Positions 8,356 through 17,641 of a stretch of DNA of 64,000 nucleotides are shown piece by piece. Under the pieces are notes generated by a model. That model saw only the letters and a list, made by a program, of their open reading frames with translations, was not told where the DNA came from and ran no database searches. The stretch comes from Agromyces protaetiae (lineage in GTDB: Bacteria > Actinomycetota > Actinomycetes > Actinomycetales > Microbacteriaceae), in NCBI RefSeq assembly GCF_004135405.1, contig NZ_CP035491.1, positions 2,914,001-2,978,000 on the forward strand. Direction: 5' to 3'. Made by a program: the position numbers and the translations under genes. Each line of letters opens with the position of its first letter. Position 1 is the stretch's first letter.

Positions 8356-8876
8356 GCGGGGTGTCGAACGGAGCGGCAGACCACGCGCGCGAACTCGGCG
8401 ACCGGCTCAAGTCGGCGTTCCGGATGCATCCCGCCGGCGTCGCCCTCATCACCGCCGCCGCGGCGACGGGCCCCGTCGGTCTGACGGCCTCGAGCGTGTC
8501 ATCCGTCGCCGCCGAACCCGCCGCGCTCTCGTTCTCGGTGACGCGCGCGACCGGCACCGCGGGCGCCCTGCTCGCCGCGCCCTCGTTCGCCGTGCACTTC
8601 CTCGGCGAGCAGCACGCCGACCTCGCGCGCGTGTTCGCCCACTCGGGGGCGCCGCGGTTCACGCCCGAACAGGGCTTCGTCCGGCTGCCGACGGGCGAGC
8701 CGTTCCTGCCCGACTCCCCGGCGGTTCTGCGGGCGCGGGCCTTGCACCTGATTCCCGTCGGATCGTCGACGCTCGTCGTCGCCGAAGTGCTCGACGTGCA
8801 TCTCGGCGACGAGGCGCCGCCGCTCCTGTACCGCGACCGCAAGTTCCTCCGACTCGACCCTGAAACGGAGCTCTGA
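8352..8876 (+). CDS. Flavin reductase-like domain protein
   Basis: This 174-residue protein resembles the flavin reductase/flavin mononucleotide-binding split-barrel family. It has [14 protein letters not shown], then [23 protein letters not shown] (described as residues 40-62) and [19 protein letters not shown]. Such proteins reduce free FMN or FAD with NAD(P)H. The ATG at 8352 overlaps the ferredoxin stop, so both are one SoxR-controlled unit. Pairing with a ferredoxin suggests a shared electron-transfer role. Confidence 0.82.
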   Translation: MSGVSNGAADHARELGDRLKSAFRMHPAGVALITAAAATGPVGLTASSVSSVAAEPAALSFSVTRATGTAGALLAAPSFAVHFLGEQHADLARVFAHSGAPRFTPEQGFVRLPTGEPFLPDSPAVLRARALHLIPVGSSTLVVAEVLDVHLGDEAPPLLYRDRKFLRLDPETEL

Positions 8877-8922
8877 GCCCGGTCCTCGTGCGCTGGCGCG
8901 CCGCTTGCCCCCGCACCGCACG

Positions 8923-8940
8923 GCTCTCCATGATGAGAGC
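8923..8940. promoter_or_regulatory. Short inverted repeat ahead of the first DUF308-lipase gene
   Basis: GCTCTC-CATGAT-GAGAGC has perfect 6-base arms and lies 20 bases upstream of the start at 8961. It could be an operator for the neighbouring LuxR protein or a leader hairpin. The evidence is weak. Confidence 0.3.
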
Positions 8941-8960
8941 ACGACGACGGAGAGGCTCGC

Positions 8961-10837
8961 ATGGCCGACGCAGGCGACACCGGAAGAAGCTCCGCCCACC
9001 TGACCGCCTGGTTCGGTCGACTGCCGCGCTGGGTGCGCGGGCTCGGCGGACTGGCCGCCGTCGGTCTCGGCGCAGTGCTCATCGTGCGGCCGACGACCTC
9101 GCTCGGTGTGCTCGCGCTCCTCATCGGTGCGGGCCTCATCCTTTCGGGCATCCTGGAGCTCGTCACGCGGCCCGACCGAGGCGCCGACGACGCCGAGCCT
9201 CCCCGATTCGCGGCGGCGCTCTCCCTCAAGGCGATCCTGTGGATCGCGGCCGGACTCCTCGTCCTCTTCCTCCCCGGCCTCACGGTACGCCTGCTCGCCC
9301 TCATCGTCGGCGTCGCGCTCATCGTCAACGGCGTGCTGTCGATCCTCACGGGGTTTCGGAAGCGGCGCACGCTCGACGCCCGCATCGCCGACATCGCGTT
9401 CGGGCTCGCGGGGTCGTGTTCGGCGTGCTCGCGCTCGCGTGGCCCGACATCACCCTGCTCGTGGTCGCGGTCGTGTTCGGCGCGCGGCTCATCATGGTCG
9501 GACTCGTCGCGGTGTGGCAGGCGGTGCGCGGGCGGCGCGACCGCGAGCGGGCCGGCGAGGATTCGGCGAGCGCGGGCGCAGAGGGCGAGGCTACCGCGGG
9601 AGCGCCGGATGCCTCGCCGCGCCCCCTGCGCCGATGGACGCGCACGATCGCGGCCGTCGCCGCTCTTCTGTTGGCGGGCGGCGCCGCCGCGCTGAGCGCG
9701 AGCCTGCAGAGCGGCTCCCCCGTCGTCGACGACTTCTACGCCGCCCCTCGCACGGTCCCGGGCGAGCCCGGAAGGCTCATCCGCTCCGAGGCGTTCACGA
9801 GAGACATCCCGAGCAATGCCCGCGCTTGGCGCATCCTCTACACGACGACGAGCGGCGACGGCTCGGCTGCCGTCGCGAGCGGGCTCGTCGTCGTGCCGCG
9901 CGACGGCGACGGGCCCTGGCCCGTCGTCGACTGGACCCACGGCACGACGGGCTTCGCCGAGAACTGCGCGCCCTCGCTCGCCGAGCACCCGTTCGAGTCG
10001 GGCGCGTTCTTCCTCGTCGACCAGGTCGTCGACCACGGCTGGGCGCTCGTCGCGACCGACTACATCGGCCTCGGCACGAAGGGTCCGCACCCGTACCTCA
10101 TCGGACCCGACACGGGCCACGCGGCACTCGACGCCGCGCGCGCCGCGCGCGAACTCGACGGGGCGGACCTCGGCGACCAGAACATCGTGTGGGGACACTC
10201 GCAAGGCGGTGCGGGCGCGCTCTGGACGGGCGCACTCGCCGACGTCTACGCCCCCGACCTCGACATCGAGGGCGTCGCGTCGCTCGCGCCCGCGAGCAAC
10301 CTGCCGGGCCTCGTCGGCAACCTCGACGAGATCCCCGGCGGGAGCGTGTTCGCGTCGTACGTCGCCGCGTCGTACACCGCGATCTACCCCGACGTGACGA
10401 TGCGCGAATACATCCGCCCGGGCGCCGTCGTGACCGTGCGCGAGATGGCGAAACGCTGCCTCGCCGAGCCCGGCGTCTTCGTGTCGGTGCTGAACGCGCT
10501 CGCGCTCTCGAGCGACCCCGTGATCTTCTCGAAAGACCCCACGACCGGCCCCCTCGGTGTCCGACTCGAAGAGAACACCCCGCCGCCGACGATCTCGGCG
10601 CCCCTCCTCCTCGGGCAGGGCGCCGCCGATCCTCTTGTGGTCCCAGCAGCACAGGACGCGTACGTCGAAGAGCTGTGCACCGCCGGCCAGCAGGTCGACT
10701 ACCGGCTGTACGCCGGGCGCGACCATGTCGGGCTCGTCGAACCCGACTCGCCGCTCGTGCCCGACCTCTTCGAGTGGACCGAGGCGCGACTCGCGGGTGA
10801 TCCGGTCGAGCCGGGGTGTACTCGCGTCGAACGCTGA
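8961..10837 (+). pseudogene. DUF308 (HdeD-like) membrane domain fused to secretory lipase, frameshifted
   Basis: The first frame (8961 to about 9410) gives an HdeD-like run of membrane segments. The sequence then continues in another frame from about 9413 to 10837 as FGVLALAWPDITLL and a secretory-lipase domain with WGHSQGGAGALW (nucleophile Ser). Adding one G to the four-G run at 9410-9413 joins the two parts. The product then aligns throughout with the intact paralogue at 13569-15407, which makes a one-base deletion the simplest explanation. The repaired protein would be about 625 residues: six short membrane helices, one more helix, then an external lipase/esterase. The start at 8961 follows ggagagg. 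It may be a sequencing error rather than a true pseudogene. Confidence 0.8.
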
Positions 10838-10843
10838 ACGGCG

Positions 10844-13411
10844 TCATCCGGGCCTCGTGAGGTCGAGGCCCCCGAGCGACGCGGGCGCGAGCAGCCGCAA
10901 CTCGCGCGCTCGCGCGACCGCCGCCCGCCGGCCGTCGACGCCGAGTTTGCGGTAGATCGACCGCGCGTGGGTCTTCACGGTGTTCACAGAGACGAAGAGC
11001 GCCGCCGCGATCTCCTCGTGCGACATGTTCGACGGGAGATAGCCGAGCACCTGGCGCTCACGCGGTGTCAGTGGTTCGGGGGCCGCGGCGCCCGCAAGAC
11101 CCGACGTCGGCGCCATGAGCTCCAGCGCCTCGGCGACGAAGGCCGCATGCGAAGTCCCGTGCGCGAGGTGCGCCGCGAGGAGCGTCGCGAGGAGCGGCCC
11201 GTGCGAGACGAGCGGGCGAAGGAACCGGGCAGGCTCCCCGAGATCGAGCGCCGCTTCGAGCCGTGCATGCGCCTCGGCGGTGCGACCGGCCGCGCGCAAT
11301 GCGAGGGCGTGGACGAGATCGATGTCCATCGCGACCGACGGGAACACGGTCGTCTGAGTCTCCCGCGCCGCGGCGACGGCCGCGAGCGCGGCCCGAGCAT
11401 CGCCGCGATCCAGATAGAGGCGGGCGATGACCGACCACATCAGGGGACCCCGTGCTGCATCCTTCACGAGCGCGTCGGCTTCGTCCGTCCGTCCGGACGC
11501 GACGAGCAGGCGGAGCTTCCAGGCGTCCAGCGTGTCGACGACGACGGGATCGGCCGGCCACGACCGAAGCCCCGCTTCCGCGCGACGGATCTCGTCGAGC
11601 GCATCCGCGACCCGGCCCTCCGAGACCAGGAGCACGAGGCGCGGCAGCGCGATCGCCGCACGCTCGGGTCGGTCGCGGGGGCGACGTGTCGCCGCCTCAG
11701 CGACGTCGACGAGCGCGGCCGCGTCATCGAACCGGCACTGCAACGTCGCGATGAGCGCCCCCATCACGGCGGCGGCACCGACCGCAGACGACCGCATCCA
11801 ACCGTGGCGATCCGCCGCCCGGAGCGTCTGCTCGACACGATGGAGCGAGCCGGGGATGTCTCCGCACTTCGCTTCGGCCTCGGCGAGGAATCCCGTCGCG
11901 ATGAACCGGAGCCACGTCGACCCGGCGTCGTCGGCGAGGGCGAGCGCCTCGCGCAGATGGGCACGCGCCTCGAACACATCGCCGGTCCACGACTCGGTCG
12001 TGCCGACGAACGACAACAGCAGGCTTCTGAGCTGGAGCGTCGCAGCCGCCCCGGCCGTTCCCGTGTGAAGAAGTCGGTCCGCCGCCTCGCGAGTGCCCTC
12101 GGCATCGCCCGCGGCGCGAGCCGCGAGCACGTCGAGCAACAGCCGAGCGGGCGAGTCCGCCGCGACGGACGACCTCATCGCCGCGTGCACCTCGCGCAGG
12201 CGCTCGGCCGACCGATGATCGGGTTCGAGCTGGAGGCTCAGCGCTGCGAGGGCGATGCCGAGATCGAGGTCACGGCTCGAGTCGACGGGGATCGACGAGA
12301 GCAGGGGCTTCAATCCGTCGAGTTCGCCGGCCTGGATGAGATCCGGCCAGAGTGCCGCTGCGAGCTCCGCCGCGTACTCGAGCCGATTGCCCGCGAGCGC
12401 ATGCTCGATCGCGCTCCGGCCGTCGCCGCGGTCCGCGTACCAGCGGGCGGCCTTCCCGTGCACGTGCGCGAACCCGTCGGGGTCGACGAGCGCGAACCGC
12501 GACCGGAGGTAAGAGCGGAACAGGGTCCCGTAGCGGAAGGTCGACGGGTCTCCGTCGACTGGCTCGAGGAAGAGTCCGGCCCGCGACAGCTCGCCCAGCC
12601 GCCGACCGGCATCACGCGAGCCGGTGAGCGCTTCGGCGAGCGGCACGTCGAACTCGTCGACGACGGATGTCCCGAACAGGAACCGCCGATCGTCGTCGGA
12701 TCGAGGCTCGAGGAACTCGACCGCGAAGTATTCGCGAAGGCGTGGGTCATCCGCAGCCGACTCATCGACCGGCGCGTCTGCGCGGCCGCCCGCGCTCGTC
12801 GCCTCGCGGGCGCGGAGTCCAGCGTGGACGATACCGGCCATCCAGCCTCCGGTTCGCGCGTGGAGCCGATCGGCCGCGTGCCGATCGGCGACGACGCCCA
12901 GTCGCGCGAGGATCTCCAGGGTCTCCCGCGCCGTGCAGGCGAGGTCGCTCGACCCGATGACGGCCACGTTTCCACCGAGCCTCGAGCGGTGCGAGCGCAG
13001 CGTCGGCGTCGGACGTGCGATGAGGATGACGCTCACGCCTTCGGGGATCGCTGCGAGGAGATCATCGACCGATCCGGGCCCAGGCGCGGTGAACGGTTCC
13101 CCGTGCTCCTCGTCGAAGACGAGCACGGGCGGCGGACCGGAGACGGCCTGCCCGATGGCCAGCTCACGCACTCGTTCGGCCACCGGACGCGCGTCGCCGC
13201 CCGTGATCCAGATCACCCGTCGATCCGTCCTCGCCGCCCAGTCCGAGACCGCCACGGTCTTCCCCGACCCCGCCTCGGCGACGACGAGCGTCAGCGGGTG
13301 CGACGCGCCCGCGTCGAGGAGTCCGTCGATCCGGCCGCGGGCCACGAGATGCGCAGGCCGAAGCGGCAGCCGGTCACCGGACCGCTCGGAGAACGTCGAA
13401 CGGGGAAGCAT
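10844..13411 (-). CDS. MalT-like LuxR-family transcriptional regulator
   Basis: This 855-residue protein has an N-terminal NTPase with Walker A (VVAEAGSGKTVAVSDW), a long helical TPR-like middle and a C-terminal LuxR domain (TPRERQVLGYLPSNMSHEEI, then VNTVKTHARSIYRKLGV). This is the MalT/LAL design, in which ligand and ATP binding permit DNA binding. I chose the ATG at 13411, preceded by gaggaagga. The open frame runs further to 14275, but that part is antisense to the next lipase gene. The gene lies between the two DUF308-lipase genes and is divergent from the second, so it probably controls them. Confidence 0.87.
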   Translation of the reverse strand: MLPRSTFSERSGDRLPLRPAHLVARGRIDGLLDAGASHPLTLVVAEAGSGKTVAVSDWAARTDRRVIWITGGDARPVAERVRELAIGQAVSGPPPVLVFDEEHGEPFTAPGPGSVDDLLAAIPEGVSVILIARPTPTLRSHRSRLGGNVAVIGSSDLACTARETLEILARLGVVADRHAADRLHARTGGWMAGIVHAGLRAREATSAGGRADAPVDESAADDPRLREYFAVEFLEPRSDDDRRFLFGTSVVDEFDVPLAEALTGSRDAGRRLGELSRAGLFLEPVDGDPSTFRYGTLFRSYLRSRFALVDPDGFAHVHGKAARWYADRGDGRSAIEHALAGNRLEYAAELAAALWPDLIQAGELDGLKPLLSSIPVDSSRDLDLGIALAALSLQLEPDHRSAERLREVHAAMRSSVAADSPARLLLDVLAARAAGDAEGTREAADRLLHTGTAGAAATLQLRSLLLSFVGTTESWTGDVFEARAHLREALALADDAGSTWLRFIATGFLAEAEAKCGDIPGSLHRVEQTLRAADRHGWMRSSAVGAAAVMGALIATLQCRFDDAAALVDVAEAATRRPRDRPERAAIALPRLVLLVSEGRVADALDEIRRAEAGLRSWPADPVVVDTLDAWKLRLLVASGRTDEADALVKDAARGPLMWSVIARLYLDRGDARAALAAVAAARETQTTVFPSVAMDIDLVHALALRAAGRTAEAHARLEAALDLGEPARFLRPLVSHGPLLATLLAAHLAHGTSHAAFVAEALELMAPTSGLAGAAAPEPLTPRERQVLGYLPSNMSHEEIAAALFVSVNTVKTHARSIYRKLGVDGRRAAVARARELRLLAPASLGGLDLTRPG

Positions 13412-13481
13412 GCGCGGTCGTCCTTCCTCGAGCGACCCGCGGCGGGGCGGACCGTGTCGAACAGCGCCATTCTCCCGCATG

Positions 13482-13500
13482 CTCATCCGCCGAGGATGAG
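13482..13500. promoter_or_regulatory. Inverted repeat in the luxR/lipase divergent gap
   Basis: CTCATCC-GCCGA-GGATGAG has perfect 7-base arms. It lies 69 bases ahead of the lipase start and 71 bases ahead of the luxR-type start. Its position suits an operator for the divergent LuxR regulator. The binding protein is inferred only from location. Confidence 0.4.
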
Positions 13501-13568
13501 GCCCGGGTCGCCGGCCGCGGATAGGAACGTAGGAGAGACATCCAGGGGAAACGACGCGAGGAGCGCGA

Positions 13569-15407
13569 ATGACGGAAGAACGGACCCGCACACCGCGAGC
13601 GGGCCGGGTTGCGAGTTGGTTCCGAGGCCTCCCCCGGTGGCTCCACTCGGTGCTCGGGGTGATCGCGACCGTCCTCGGCGCCGTCGTGATCGTCCGTCCG
13701 ACGACCTCGCTCGGTCTGCTCGCGATCCTCATCGGAGCGGGCCTGCTCCTCTCGGGGGTGCTCGAGCTCGTGGGGCGGAGAACGGGCGACAACGACAGCG
13801 ACAGCGACAGCGACGGAACGCCGCGTCCGTCGTTCTGGCGGATCGCCGGCGCCGCCGTCTGGATCCTCGCGGGACTCCTCGTGCTGCTGCTGCCGGGTCT
13901 CACGGTTCGCGTGCTCGCCGTGATCGTCGGGCTCGCCCTCATCGTCGACGGCGTCCTCTCGGTCGTCGCGGCGTTCCGTCCTGGCAAGACGGTCGACGCG
14001 AGGATCGCCGCTGCCGCGCTCGGCATCGCGGAGGTCGTGTTCGGAGTGCTCGCGCTCGCGTGGCCCGACGTCACGCTCATCATCGTCGCAGTGGTCTTCG
14101 GGGCCCGGCTCGTCATCTTCGGGCTCCTCGAGATCTGGCACTCGATCCGAGGCACTCGACGTCGGCGGGCCGACGCCGACGCGAAGCCGACCGCACTGCG
14201 CCGGTGGGCGCAGACGACTGCGGCCGTGGTCGCGCTCGTGCTCGCGGTCGGGGCCGCGTCGGTGAGCGCCGGCATCCATGGCGGCTCCCCCGTGGTCGAC
14301 GAGTTCTACGCGGCACCGCGCACGGTTCCGGACGAGCCGGGGAAGCTCATCCGCTCGGAACCCTTCACCAGAGACATCCCCGACAACGCCCGAGCCTGGC
14401 GCATCCTCTACACCACCACCCTCGGCGACGGATCCCCCGCCGTCGCCAGCGGCATCGTCGTCATCCCGCGCGACGCCGACGGCCCCTTCCCCGTCATCGA
14501 TTGGACCCACGGCACCACCGGCTTCGCCGAGAACTGCGCCCCCTCCCTCGCCGAGCACCCCTTCGAATCGGGTGCCCTCTTCCTCACCGACCAGATCATC
14601 GACCACGGCTGGGCCCTCGTCGCCACCGACTACATCGGCCTCGGCACCAAGGGCCCCCACCCCTACCTCATCGGCCCCGACACCGGGCACGCCGCCCTCG
14701 ACGCCGCACGCGCCGCACGCGAACTCGACGGCGCGAACCTCGGCGACCAGAACGTCGTCTGGGGCCACTCCCAAGGCGGCGCCGGCGCCCTCTGGACCGG
14801 CGCGCTCGCCGATGCCTACGCCCCCGACCTCGACATCCAAGGCGTCGCGTCGCTCGCGCCCGCAAGCAACCTGCCCGGCCTCGTCGGCAATCTCGACATC
14901 ATCCCCGGCGGAAGCGTCTTCGGCTCGTACATCATGTCGGCGTACAGCCGGATCTATCCCGACGTCACGATGCGCGACTACGTTCGCCCGGGCGCCGAGG
15001 CGATCGTCCGGCAGATGGCGGAGCGCTGCCTCGCCGAACCGGGCGTGTTCGTCTCCCTGCTCGACGTCCTCGCGCTCTCCAACGACCCCGTGATCTTCTC
15101 CAAGGATCCGACGACGGGCCCCATGGGTGTGCGACTGGAGGAGAACACGCCGCCGCCCACGATCTCGGCACCGCTCCTCCTCGGACAGGGCGCCGCCGAT
15201 CAGCTCGTCATCCCGTCGGCGCAGGACGCGTACGTCGAAGGACTCTGCGGGGCCGGGCAGCAGGTCGACTACCGCCTCTACGCCGGGCGCGACCACGTCC
15301 CCCTCGTCGAACCCGACTCGCCCCTCGTGCCCGACCTGTTCGCCTGGACCGAGGCGCGCCTCGCCGGCGAGCCCGTCGACCCCGGGTGCACGCGCGTCGA
15401 ACGCTGA
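13569..15407 (+). CDS. DUF308 (HdeD-like) membrane domain fused to secretory lipase
   Basis: This 612-residue protein has a DUF308 part (about residues 20-195; IVRPTTSLGLLAILIGAG repeats) with six short membrane segments. A seventh segment lies at about 215-235, followed by an alpha/beta hydrolase of the secretory-lipase type. The nucleophile elbow is VWGHSQGGAGALW. The late GQGAADQLVIPSAQDAYV and GRDHVPLVEPDSPL segments supply the remaining triad positions. I infer a membrane-anchored lipase or esterase facing outward. It is the intact paralogue of the frameshifted gene at 8961-10837, and their lipase halves are nearly identical in protein sequence. Confidence 0.85.
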   Translation: MTEERTRTPRAGRVASWFRGLPRWLHSVLGVIATVLGAVVIVRPTTSLGLLAILIGAGLLLSGVLELVGRRTGDNDSDSDSDGTPRPSFWRIAGAAVWILAGLLVLLLPGLTVRVLAVIVGLALIVDGVLSVVAAFRPGKTVDARIAAAALGIAEVVFGVLALAWPDVTLIIVAVVFGARLVIFGLLEIWHSIRGTRRRRADADAKPTALRRWAQTTAAVVALVLAVGAASVSAGIHGGSPVVDEFYAAPRTVPDEPGKLIRSEPFTRDIPDNARAWRILYTTTLGDGSPAVASGIVVIPRDADGPFPVIDWTHGTTGFAENCAPSLAEHPFESGALFLTDQIIDHGWALVATDYIGLGTKGPHPYLIGPDTGHAALDAARAARELDGANLGDQNVVWGHSQGGAGALWTGALADAYAPDLDIQGVASLAPASNLPGLVGNLDIIPGGSVFGSYIMSAYSRIYPDVTMRDYVRPGAEAIVRQMAERCLAEPGVFVSLLDVLALSNDPVIFSKDPTTGPMGVRLEENTPPPTISAPLLLGQGAADQLVIPSAQDAYVEGLCGAGQQVDYRLYAGRDHVPLVEPDSPLVPDLFAWTEARLAGEPVDPGCTRVER

Positions 15408-15566
15408 ACGGCTCGGCGGCCGTTAGCCGCGGCGGCCGCTCACCCCCGCTCGGGCGCCGGCGGCCCGAGCCGCGGGCGCCGGTGCGCGGTGTCGCCTGCG
15501 CCCACCCTGTTGCCTTCGGTGAAGGTGTTCGCAAGTCGGCGGCGACCCCGGCGCTACGCTCCCCTC

Positions 15567-15932
15567 GTGGGACTCTCGCCGCTCGGACTGCTCGTGAGCG
15601 TGCTCGTGTTGGCGCCGAACCTGCTGCTCGTCGCGTTCCCGCCGCGAGCCCCGCTGCCCGACGTGCGCGTTCCGCTGCCCCTGACCATCCTCGAGCGGGC
15701 CGGCCAGGCGCTGTGCCTCGTCGTTCCGGCGGTCACCGAACCCGGCCGCGTCGTCTGGTGGTGGGCGGTGCCGCTGCTCGCGGCGCTCGCAGGCTATTGG
15801 GCGCTGTGGGGTCGCTACCTCGCGACCGGACGCGACGGCACTGCTCTGTACCGGCCGCTCGCGAGGGTGCTGCCCGTGCCGATGGCGGTGCTCCCGGTCA
15901 CGGTGTTCCTCACCGCCGCAGGCTGGTCGTGA
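15567..15932 (+). CDS. Small membrane protein, unknown
   Basis: I do not recognise this 121-residue protein. It is mostly hydrophobic with about four membrane segments (LGLLVSVLVLAPNLLLVAF; AGQALCLVVPAV; VWWWAVPLLAALAGYWALW; VLPVTVFLTAAGW). I chose the GTG at 15567 because TACGCT, a -10-like box, sits 6 bases upstream, which suggests a leaderless transcript. An upstream start at 15489 is possible but would add a basic non-hydrophobic lead. Its stop overlaps a 31-residue frame by GTGA. Confidence 0.6.
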   Translation: MGLSPLGLLVSVLVLAPNLLLVAFPPRAPLPDVRVPLPLTILERAGQALCLVVPAVTEPGRVVWWWAVPLLAALAGYWALWGRYLATGRDGTALYRPLARVLPVPMAVLPVTVFLTAAGWS

Positions 15933-16024
15933 ACCCGTGGATCGCGCTCGCGGCGCTCGTCCTCGCCGCCGGCCACATCCCCGCCTCGGTGCTCCTCGCT
16001 CGGGCGATCGAGGCGGCCGCCTAA
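15929..16024 (+). CDS. Putative 31-residue hydrophobic peptide
   Basis: A GTG overlapping the previous stop by four bases opens a frame encoding a 31-residue hydrophobic peptide (NPWIALAALVLAAGHIPASV and so on). The overlap type is the one used throughout this genome for coupled genes, so a small membrane partner of the protein before it is plausible. There is no homology evidence. Its end overlaps the end of the thioesterase gene on the other strand. Confidence 0.35.
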   Translation: MNPWIALAALVLAAGHIPASVLLARAIEAAA

Positions 16025-16530
16025 CCGCCGATCGGGAACACGAGCAGCGAACTCGTCGCGGTCGCGACGACGCGACCCTCGGGGTCTTCGATGCGCCCTT
16101 CGGCGAACGCCACGCGCGAGCCGGGTTTCGTCACGGTGCCCGTGATGCGAAGCGGTTCGGTCGACGGCTGGATGGGCCGCAGGTAGCTCACGTTGATGTC
16201 GATCGACGTGTATGTCGTCCCCGCGTCGAGCGTCGAGTGCACGGCGCAGCCGAGCGCGGTGTCGAGCGCGGTGCACGCCCAGCCCCCGTGGATCGTGCCG
16301 AGCGGGTTGAAGTGCGCCTCGGCGGCATGTCCGAGGAAGACGACTTCGCCTCGCCGCACCTCGGCGAGGTCGAGCCGCATGACCGACACGATGGGCGGCG
16401 GCGGGAGCTCCCCCGTCTTGAGGGCGGTCAGGTAGTCGAAACCCGAGAGTTGGGCGAGCTTCGGGAGCGGCACGCTCGGGTCGATCCAGGTGAAGGTCGC
16501 GGAGTGCACGTCGGCGGGATCGTGGGCCAT
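16021..16530 (-). CDS. PaaI-family hotdog-fold thioesterase
   Basis: This 169-residue protein has the hotdog-fold signature EAHFNPLGTIHGGWACTALD with the conserved HGG, and later TYTSIDINVSYLRPI. PaaI-type thioesterases hydrolyse acyl- or phenylacetyl-CoA esters. The ATG at 16530 is followed directly by the expected family sequence. It ends convergently with the small membrane-protein unit, and the LacI regulator lies 9 bases upstream on the same strand. Confidence 0.87.
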   Translation of the reverse strand: MAHDPADVHSATFTWIDPSVPLPKLAQLSGFDYLTALKTGELPPPPIVSVMRLDLAEVRRGEVVFLGHAAEAHFNPLGTIHGGWACTALDTALGCAVHSTLDAGTTYTSIDINVSYLRPIQPSTEPLRITGTVTKPGSRVAFAEGRIEDPEGRVVATATSSLLVFPIGG

Positions 16531-16539
16531 GCGTGCACA

Positions 16540-17538
16540 CTACGCGCTCTCCCGCACGACGACCTCCGACGGCGGTTGCCGCCACTCCCCCGGTTCGAGC
16601 CCGAGCACGACGCGCGCGGCCCGGCGCCCGAACCCGGCGGAGTCGATGCGCACGGTTGTGAGCGACGGCCGCCAGAGCTGCCCGTGGCGAGCGTCGTCGA
16701 AGCCGATGACGGCGAGGTCGTCGGGTGCGGAGAGTCCGAGATCCGCGATCGCACCGAGGACCGCGAGTGCGACCTCGTCGCTGTAGCCTGCGACGGCGGT
16801 GACGGATGTCTCGTCGACGAGCGCCCGCATGGCCGAAGCACGCCGCCCGCGGTCGTCGCCAAGGTCGATCGGCATCACGCGCTCGAGTTCGAGGCCGAGT
16901 TCGCGTGCGATGGCCGTGACGTGCTCGGCGCGCGTCGCCGCGAGCGCCGCGCCCGGGACATCCGGCAACGCGAACGCGATCCTGCGGTGGCCGCGCGCGA
17001 CGAGATGGCCGAGCTGGGTGCGCGTGTGGAAGGCGAGGCCTGCGCGGTCGCCGTCGACGATCGCAGCGAAGGGGTCGTCGCCCGCGGGCTCGCCGAGCAG
17101 TCGGGCGAGGTCGAGCACGGCGCGCGGGGCGAGGGCTTCGACGGCGTCGGCGGGCACGCCGCCGCGCTCGGCGCTCGTCGTGACGAGGAGCGAATGCCCG
17201 AGGGCGCGCAGTTCGTCGCTCATGCCCGTGATGAACGTGTCGAGTCCTTCGCCGCCGAGGAACGACCCGACGTTCAGCAGCACGATGCGCGACATGCCCT
17301 CGCGGAGGGCCCGCGCGAGGCCGTGCGGCACGTAGCCGAGCGACGCGACGGCGGCTCGGACTCGCTCGCGCGTCGCCTCGGTGATGGTCTGGCCGGGAAC
17401 GTCGTTGAGCACATAGCTCACGGTCGCGGTCGAGACGCCAGCGGCGGCGGCGACGTCGCGGATGCGCACCTTCCGAGCGCGCGCGGCGTCGGTCGAGGCA
17501 TCCGGATGTCTCGAAGCCTCCGTGCTCGAAGCTCGCAT
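16540..17538 (-). CDS. LacI-family transcriptional regulator
   Basis: This 332-residue protein has an N-terminal LacI helix-turn-helix (VRIRDVAAAAGVSTATVSYV, residues about 24-43) with the hinge helix after it. A periplasmic-binding-like sensor domain follows, ending DDLAVIGFDDARHGQLWRPSL. It is divergent from a zinc-type alcohol dehydrogenase. A LacI-type operator (17554-17567) lies between them, 16 bases from its own start, so autoregulation is likely. The ligand is unknown but is probably a sugar or sugar alcohol. Confidence 0.9.
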   Translation of the reverse strand: MRASSTEASRHPDASTDAARARKVRIRDVAAAAGVSTATVSYVLNDVPGQTITEATRERVRAAVASLGYVPHGLARALREGMSRIVLLNVGSFLGGEGLDTFITGMSDELRALGHSLLVTTSAERGGVPADAVEALAPRAVLDLARLLGEPAGDDPFAAIVDGDRAGLAFHTRTQLGHLVARGHRRIAFALPDVPGAALAATRAEHVTAIARELGLELERVMPIDLGDDRGRRASAMRALVDETSVTAVAGYSDEVALAVLGAIADLGLSAPDDLAVIGFDDARHGQLWRPSLTTVRIDSAGFGRRAARVVLGLEPGEWRQPPSEVVVRESA

Positions 17539-17553
17539 GTCCGCAGATTACCG

Positions 17554-17567
17554 CTTAACCGATTAAG
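17554..17567. promoter_or_regulatory. LacI-family operator
   Basis: CTTAACCGATTAAG has 12 of 14 positions symmetric around a central CG. A central CG step is the mark of LacI-family operators. It stands between the divergent lacI-type gene and the alcohol dehydrogenase gene and is AT-rich against GC-rich surroundings. Confidence 0.7.
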
Positions 17568-17641
17568 TAACTAGCGTCGAGAACGACGGGCCATCCGGAC
17601 CCGCCCCGGAACACCCGGGAACCGCAAGGAGCGCGAGCACG

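Noticed and set aside
10967-16024. A 1,685-codon plus-strand open frame
   Set aside because: It is antisense to the luxR-type gene, then out of frame with the second lipase. Its Arg-rich composition is typical of high-GC shadow frames. Only its last 32 codons (15929-16024) are kept as a possible small gene.
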